From Flavobacteriaceae bacterium (GTDB lineage Bacteria > Bacteroidota > Bacteroidia > Flavobacteriales > Flavobacteriaceae): DNA of 46,366 nucleotides. Both the position numbers and the translations under genes were made by a program. Under the pieces are notes generated by a model. That model was not told the DNA's origin. It made no database searches and saw only the letters and a list, made by a program, of their open reading frames with translations. The DNA lies in assembly GCA_018623195.1 (NCBI GenBank), contig JAAZVY010000009.1:1-46366 (forward strand), given 5' to 3'. Positions 43,103-46,366 of this stretch are shown one piece after another. The first letter of the stretch is position 1. Every line of letters starts with the position of its first letter.

Positions 43103-44020
43103 ATGAAATCATTTTGTATCAAAGATGAGACCGCGCCTTTGAAGGCAGTAATTGTGGGTAAAGCGACAAGCAACGGCCCTACCCCATCTATTGATGAAGC
43201 TTATGATCCTAAATCGATTGAGCACTTGAAGGCGGGTACTTATCCCGTTGAGGCGGATATGATTCGCGAGATTGAAGGGCTTGCAGAGAAATTAAAGTCA
43301 TTGGGCGTTGAAGTTTATCGCCCTGAGCTTATTGAGAATTACAATCAGATTTTTTCACGAGATATCGGTTTTGTGGTCGATGACACCTTTGTGTATTCGA
43401 ACATTCTTCCTGACCGCGAAGACGAACTTGGGGCAGTGAAACCGATTCTCGATTTATTCGATCCTACAAAAATTCTGAACCCCCCAGAAGAGGTTCATGT
43501 TGAAGGAGGTGATGTGATGCCTCACAAGGAATTTCTATTTGTAGGTACCTACCTTCAAGAGGATTACCGAAGCTATATTACCGCTAGAACGAATAAGGCA
43601 GCCGTGGACTGGCTCGGCGAAACTTTTAACAAGCGAGAGGTAAAAGCTTTTGAGCTTAAAAAATCAAACACAGACCCTTACACCAACGCCTTACATTTAG
43701 ATTGTTGTTTTCAGCCTGTTGGGGAAAAATATGCCATCATTCATAAAGAAGGCTTTCTTCATGAGCAAGACGCCGAATGGCTCATCAATTATTTCGAAAA
43801 GGAGAATGTTTTTGAAATCAGTGCAGAGGAGATGTATGCCATGAATAGCAATATTTTTTCAGTGGCTCCTGATCTAGTAATTTCGGATGTTAGATTTAAT
43901 CGATTAAACCAATGGCTCAATGATAAAGGTATTCGGGTTGAAGCCATTCCCTACGAAGAAATCGCTAAACAAGAAGGGCTTCTTCGTTGCAGTACCTTAC
44001 CACTGATACGTCACTACTAA
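43103..44020 (+). CDS. Pentein-fold amidinohydrolase, DDAH/amidinotransferase-like
   Basis: A 305-residue cytoplasmic enzyme of the guanidine-modifying (pentein) superfamily. The likely catalytic set is Cys296 in LLRCSTLP, His198 in LHLDCCF, and the acidic EGGD at 134-137; SRDIGFV at 85-91 is the family's substrate-binding block. Relatives hydrolyse or transfer the amidino group of arginine derivatives (dimethylargininase, arginine deiminase, glycine amidinotransferase). The exact substrate is unclear; databases usually call this group dimethylarginine dimethylaminohydrolase-like. It lies 4 bases before the ctlX gene, and the two are surely one operon. Confidence 0.85.
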   Translation: MKSFCIKDETAPLKAVIVGKATSNGPTPSIDEAYDPKSIEHLKAGTYPVEADMIREIEGLAEKLKSLGVEVYRPELIENYNQIFSRDIGFVVDDTFVYSNILPDREDELGAVKPILDLFDPTKILNPPEEVHVEGGDVMPHKEFLFVGTYLQEDYRSYITARTNKAAVDWLGETFNKREVKAFELKKSNTDPYTNALHLDCCFQPVGEKYAIIHKEGFLHEQDAEWLINYFEKENVFEISAEEMYAMNSNIFSVAPDLVISDVRFNRLNQWLNDKGIRVEAIPYEEIAKQEGLLRCSTLPLIRHY

Positions 44021-44024
44021 TTCT

Positions 44025-44951
44025 ATGCAATACACTTCTAATATCTTAATGATTCGTCCAGCAAGTTTCAGAATGAATGAAGAAACGGCGGTGAACAATT
44101 ATTTTCAGAGCGAAACGCAGCTAGACCCACGCATGGTGGTTGGAGCTGCTCAAAGAGAATTTGATGAGTTCGTTGCTCTTTTAAGAGCGAATGGTGTGAA
44201 TGTGATTGTCGTCGAAGACATCAAAGAAAATGATACCCCAGACGCCCTATTTCCGAACAATTGGATATCGATGCACGAAGACGGAAAAGTAGGCCTCTAT
44301 CCGATGTTTGCTGAGAATAGACGAAGAGAACGTCGTGAAGATATTCTAGATGTGCTTGAAGAAAATGGTTTCGAAATCAGCGAAGTCATCGACTATAGTT
44401 CTGCCGAAGAAGAGGAAGTTTTTCTAGAAGGTACCGGTAGTTTAATTCTTGATCGTGAAAATGGTATTGCCTATTGCGCGCTTTCAGATCGAGCAAATGA
44501 AGAATTACTCATTGAGTTTTGCGAAGACTTTGAATATACACCTATCATTTTTGGTGCTTATCAAAGCACTGATAATAAGCGCTTGCCTATTTATCATACT
44601 AATGTCATGATGTGCGTGGCAGATCGATTTGCAGTTATTTGTCTAGACAGTATTGACGACAAAAAAGAGCGTAAAGCGGTCAAGGAACAATTAAAATCCA
44701 ATGGTAAAACGATCGTAGCCATTACCGAAAAACAAATGCACGAGTTTGCAGGCAACATGCTACAGGTAAAAGCAAAGAATGGCCCAGCGCTAGTGATGAG
44801 TGATCGTGCTTATCGTTCCCTGCAACCTGATCAGATCAAAACCCTTGAAAGTTTCTGCCCTATTATTCACCCAAAGTTAGATATCATCGAAACTTGCGGA
44901 GGTGGTAGCGCTCGATGTATGATGGCTGAGGTTTTTCTACCTCAAGGCTGA
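44025..44951 (+). CDS. ctlX: Citrulline utilization hydrolase CtlX (pentein family)
   Basis: A 308-residue cytoplasmic pentein-fold hydrolase. IRPASFRMNEETAVNNYFQ at the start, TPDALFPNNW at 71-80, EGTGSLILDR at 135-144, YHTNVMMCV with His191, and CGGGSARCMMAEV with catalytic Cys298 are hallmarks of the CtlX group. CtlX is linked to citrulline use by deiminase-type hydrolysis. It follows another pentein hydrolase gene by 4 bases, so the two may act in succession on arginine or citrulline. The stop overlaps the M24 peptidase gene on the other strand by 10 bases. Confidence 0.9.
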   Translation: MQYTSNILMIRPASFRMNEETAVNNYFQSETQLDPRMVVGAAQREFDEFVALLRANGVNVIVVEDIKENDTPDALFPNNWISMHEDGKVGLYPMFAENRRRERREDILDVLEENGFEISEVIDYSSAEEEEVFLEGTGSLILDRENGIAYCALSDRANEELLIEFCEDFEYTPIIFGAYQSTDNKRLPIYHTNVMMCVADRFAVICLDSIDDKKERKAVKEQLKSNGKTIVAITEKQMHEFAGNMLQVKAKNGPALVMSDRAYRSLQPDQIKTLESFCPIIHPKLDIIETCGGGSARCMMAEVFLPQG

Positions 44952-46267
44952 TTTACAAGAATTAGGCGAGTTTGACGACCATCAATATACCTTACTGATT
45001 CCCCGTCAAAAAAGGCTTCTTCTTCGAGCATAATTCGCACATCTTTACCCCACTCCTCTATGGTCACCGAGGCATTCAATTCAATCGAATAGGCGGTATT
45101 CGCATGTAATGGGTAATCTCCGGTATAAGGCACCCCGCCTTGAGAATCCCACATACCTAGAGTGGTCCCAGCAGCATGTCCGTGATAACCAATAGGATGT
45201 GTGTAAATAGAAGGAGTAATACCCTCGCCGATGGCAGAGGCTCGACTCATCGAAAGAACCTCATTACCCGTGCGTTTCAGCTTGAAGTTTCCTGTGAAAA
45301 TATCCTGTAAGCGATTGCCTGTGGCTAATGCTGAAGTTAAAAATTCTGGGGCCTCTGTTTCACCCGAACGAAGCACATAGGCATGTTGCTGTTGATCAGT
45401 GTTTAATCGTAAATAAGTGATTCCGAAATCGCAATGAAGTAGATCGCCAGGCTGAATTACTTGAGTATCTGGTCGCTTCGAAAACGTTCTTAGGTGATCA
45501 AACCTTTCTGGGTCAGCTCTTTGGATATCAACTGTCGGATGAAACCAGGTTTGCAAGCCAAGTTCTCTCACCTTATCTCGCATCCACCAAACCACATCCT
45601 CGGTAGTTGTAACCCCAGGGGTAATCACCTTTTCTGAAAATGCCTCCTTAATAATATTGTGGCTAATTCTTACAATGTGCGGATAAATCGCCATCTCTTT
45701 GTCTGTTCGAGTCTCTAGCCACGAAAGGGCGAGTGGTTCTGCTGAAACGATTCGACTCGCAAAGCGTTTTCCCAAGGCCTTTACTAATGCCGCTTTATCT
45801 GTAGCCACAATACCGTCGGTTAATCCGAAATGTTCAGACTGATTAATTCCTATTCTTCTAGGGTTTCGTTCGGCTACAATTTCGCTAAGTCGCTCCCATT
45901 GATCCGGTTGTTTTTCTTTATCCCATGCACTCTTAAAAGAAGATCCCACATTGTAACGGGCCACGGCAAGGGTTTCTACCTCTTTTCCATTGTCATAAAA
46001 AACCAAGATAGTACGTCGTCTAGCGGCTAACCACTCTGCTGGGAGCATAGTTTTTATGATCGGGTCTTCATTGTATTCCCTTGAAACTACAATCCACATA
46101 TCGATATCCGCAGTACGCATCATCTCTGGGAGATAATTTTCGATCTTATCTTCGAGTAATTCATTGATTACTCGTGCGCGTTCTTTCATGGGTAAAATGG
46201 AGCCATAATCTTGGGCTGAGACTAGACTCACCACTAAAGTCAAAAGAAAAGATGCAATGAATTTCAT
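44942..46267 (-). CDS. Exported M24-family metallopeptidase (Xaa-Pro aminopeptidase-like)
   Basis: A 441-residue protein with a Sec signal peptide (about 1-18, ending VSLVSAQ), an N-terminal creatinase-like domain and a C-terminal pita-bread M24 domain. The metal ligands can be traced: Asp in HCDFG, Asp in LNTDQQQHAYV, His in GYHGHAAG, Glu in YSIELN and Glu in MLEEEAFF. M24 peptidases of this kind remove N-terminal residues ahead of proline; the exported form common in Bacteroidota has not been assigned a precise substrate. It is convergent with ctlX (10-base overlap). Length and ligands look intact. Confidence 0.9.
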   Translation of the reverse strand: MKFIASFLLTLVVSLVSAQDYGSILPMKERARVINELLEDKIENYLPEMMRTADIDMWIVVSREYNEDPIIKTMLPAEWLAARRRTILVFYDNGKEVETLAVARYNVGSSFKSAWDKEKQPDQWERLSEIVAERNPRRIGINQSEHFGLTDGIVATDKAALVKALGKRFASRIVSAEPLALSWLETRTDKEMAIYPHIVRISHNIIKEAFSEKVITPGVTTTEDVVWWMRDKVRELGLQTWFHPTVDIQRADPERFDHLRTFSKRPDTQVIQPGDLLHCDFGITYLRLNTDQQQHAYVLRSGETEAPEFLTSALATGNRLQDIFTGNFKLKRTGNEVLSMSRASAIGEGITPSIYTHPIGYHGHAAGTTLGMWDSQGGVPYTGDYPLHANTAYSIELNASVTIEEWGKDVRIMLEEEAFFDGESVRYIDGRQTRLILVNQP

Positions 46268-46366
46268 ACCTTACAATTCTATAATTTGACCTTAAGATAG
46301 GGCAATTTTTATTCAAGTTTCAATTGAAAACTGGCAAACTCTATAGTATCGGATATGGTCTAAGAA
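46268..46366. other. Upstream region of the M24 peptidase gene, to window end
   Basis: An A+T-rich 99-base tail that should contain the minus-strand promoter of the M24 gene. I found no good TAnnTTTG box. A perfect 12-base palindrome, TTTCAATTGAAA, is at 46318-46329 and could be an operator or chance in A+T-rich DNA. No coding sequence is supported. Confidence 0.3.

Noticed and set aside
46318-46329. TTTCAATTGAAA palindrome as a defined operator
   Set aside because: It is one short palindrome in A+T-rich DNA with no second copy seen and no regulator nearby; kept only as a note.
1-46366. tRNA, rRNA, CRISPR array, insertion sequence, prophage or toxin-antitoxin genes
   Set aside because: Scanning the sequence showed no cloverleaf, regular spaced repeats, transposase, integrase or phage structural motif; the genes are ordinary chromosomal ones.

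Overview
The window is a gene-dense stretch of chromosome, roughly 40-45% G+C by eye, from a marine-type member of the Bacteroidota, most likely Flavobacteriia. The evidence is a SusC/SusD pair, many short lipoprotein signals ending in a cysteine, FG-GAP/ASPIC-UnbV and DUF1080 proteins, a fused NagB-LmbE protein, the short form of AMP nucleosidase, CtlX, and promoter-like sites of the Bacteroidota type (TTG or TTTG, a 19-20 base gap, then TAnnTTTG). I see no tRNA, rRNA, insertion sequence, phage gene or CRISPR array. No gap between genes reaches 300 bases; the longest are 12125-12286 and 40213-40356. Many neighbouring genes overlap by 4-24 bases.

Layout. (1) 3-2027: the C-terminal part of a zinc metalloprotease whose 5' end lies outside the window. 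(2) 5349-2004, minus strand: a tight four-gene operon of two DUF1080 proteins, a Gfo/Idh/MocA oxidoreductase and an SGNH hydrolase, which fits oxidation-based (3-keto) glycoside breakdown. (3) 5475-20087: a locus for N-acetylglucosamine-containing glycans, holding a NagB-LmbE fusion, a GH20 hexosaminidase lipoprotein, an FG-GAP surface lipoprotein, SusC, SusD, a carboxypeptidase-regulatory-domain protein, a glycosylasparaginase and CutC. GH20 would release terminal HexNAc, SusCD import oligosaccharides, the glycosylasparaginase cut GlcNAc-Asn, and the NagB-LmbE protein carry amino sugar into glycolysis.

(4) 20153-27472: a small outer-membrane barrel protein, a TsdA-like dihaem cytochrome, an acetoacetate-CoA ligase and thiolase pair (acetoacetate to acetyl-CoA), Sua5, a CDF zinc exporter, a DoxX protein and a 51-residue lipoprotein. 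(5) 27543-31987: a cystathionine gamma-synthase-family PLP enzyme, an overlapping lipoprotein, and a TrkH/TrkA potassium uptake pair. (6) 33036-31984, minus strand: pterin-4a-carbinolamine dehydratase and a YdfG-like short-chain reductase. (7) 33063-35120: a penicillin-acylase-family protein. (8) 38546-35105, minus strand: an Nramp-like transporter followed by pxpA, pxpB and pxpC, the 5-oxoprolinase. (9) 38587-46267: AMP nucleosidase, a sterol-desaturase-family hydroxylase, an alkylglycerol-monooxygenase-like protein with a DASS transporter, two tandem pentein-fold hydrolases, and an exported M24 peptidase.

The most unusual item is the Nramp-fold transporter in the 5-oxoprolinase operon. The TM1 DPGN motif reads GPGT and the TM6 MPH motif reads VPY, so the known metal ligands are missing; it may move 5-oxoproline or another solute rather than metal. 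Next are the NagB-LmbE fusion, in which the position of E. coli NagB Asp141 is Thr, and the glycosylasparaginase-CutC pair inside a glycan locus. All functions are inferred by reading the proteins; no database search was run.
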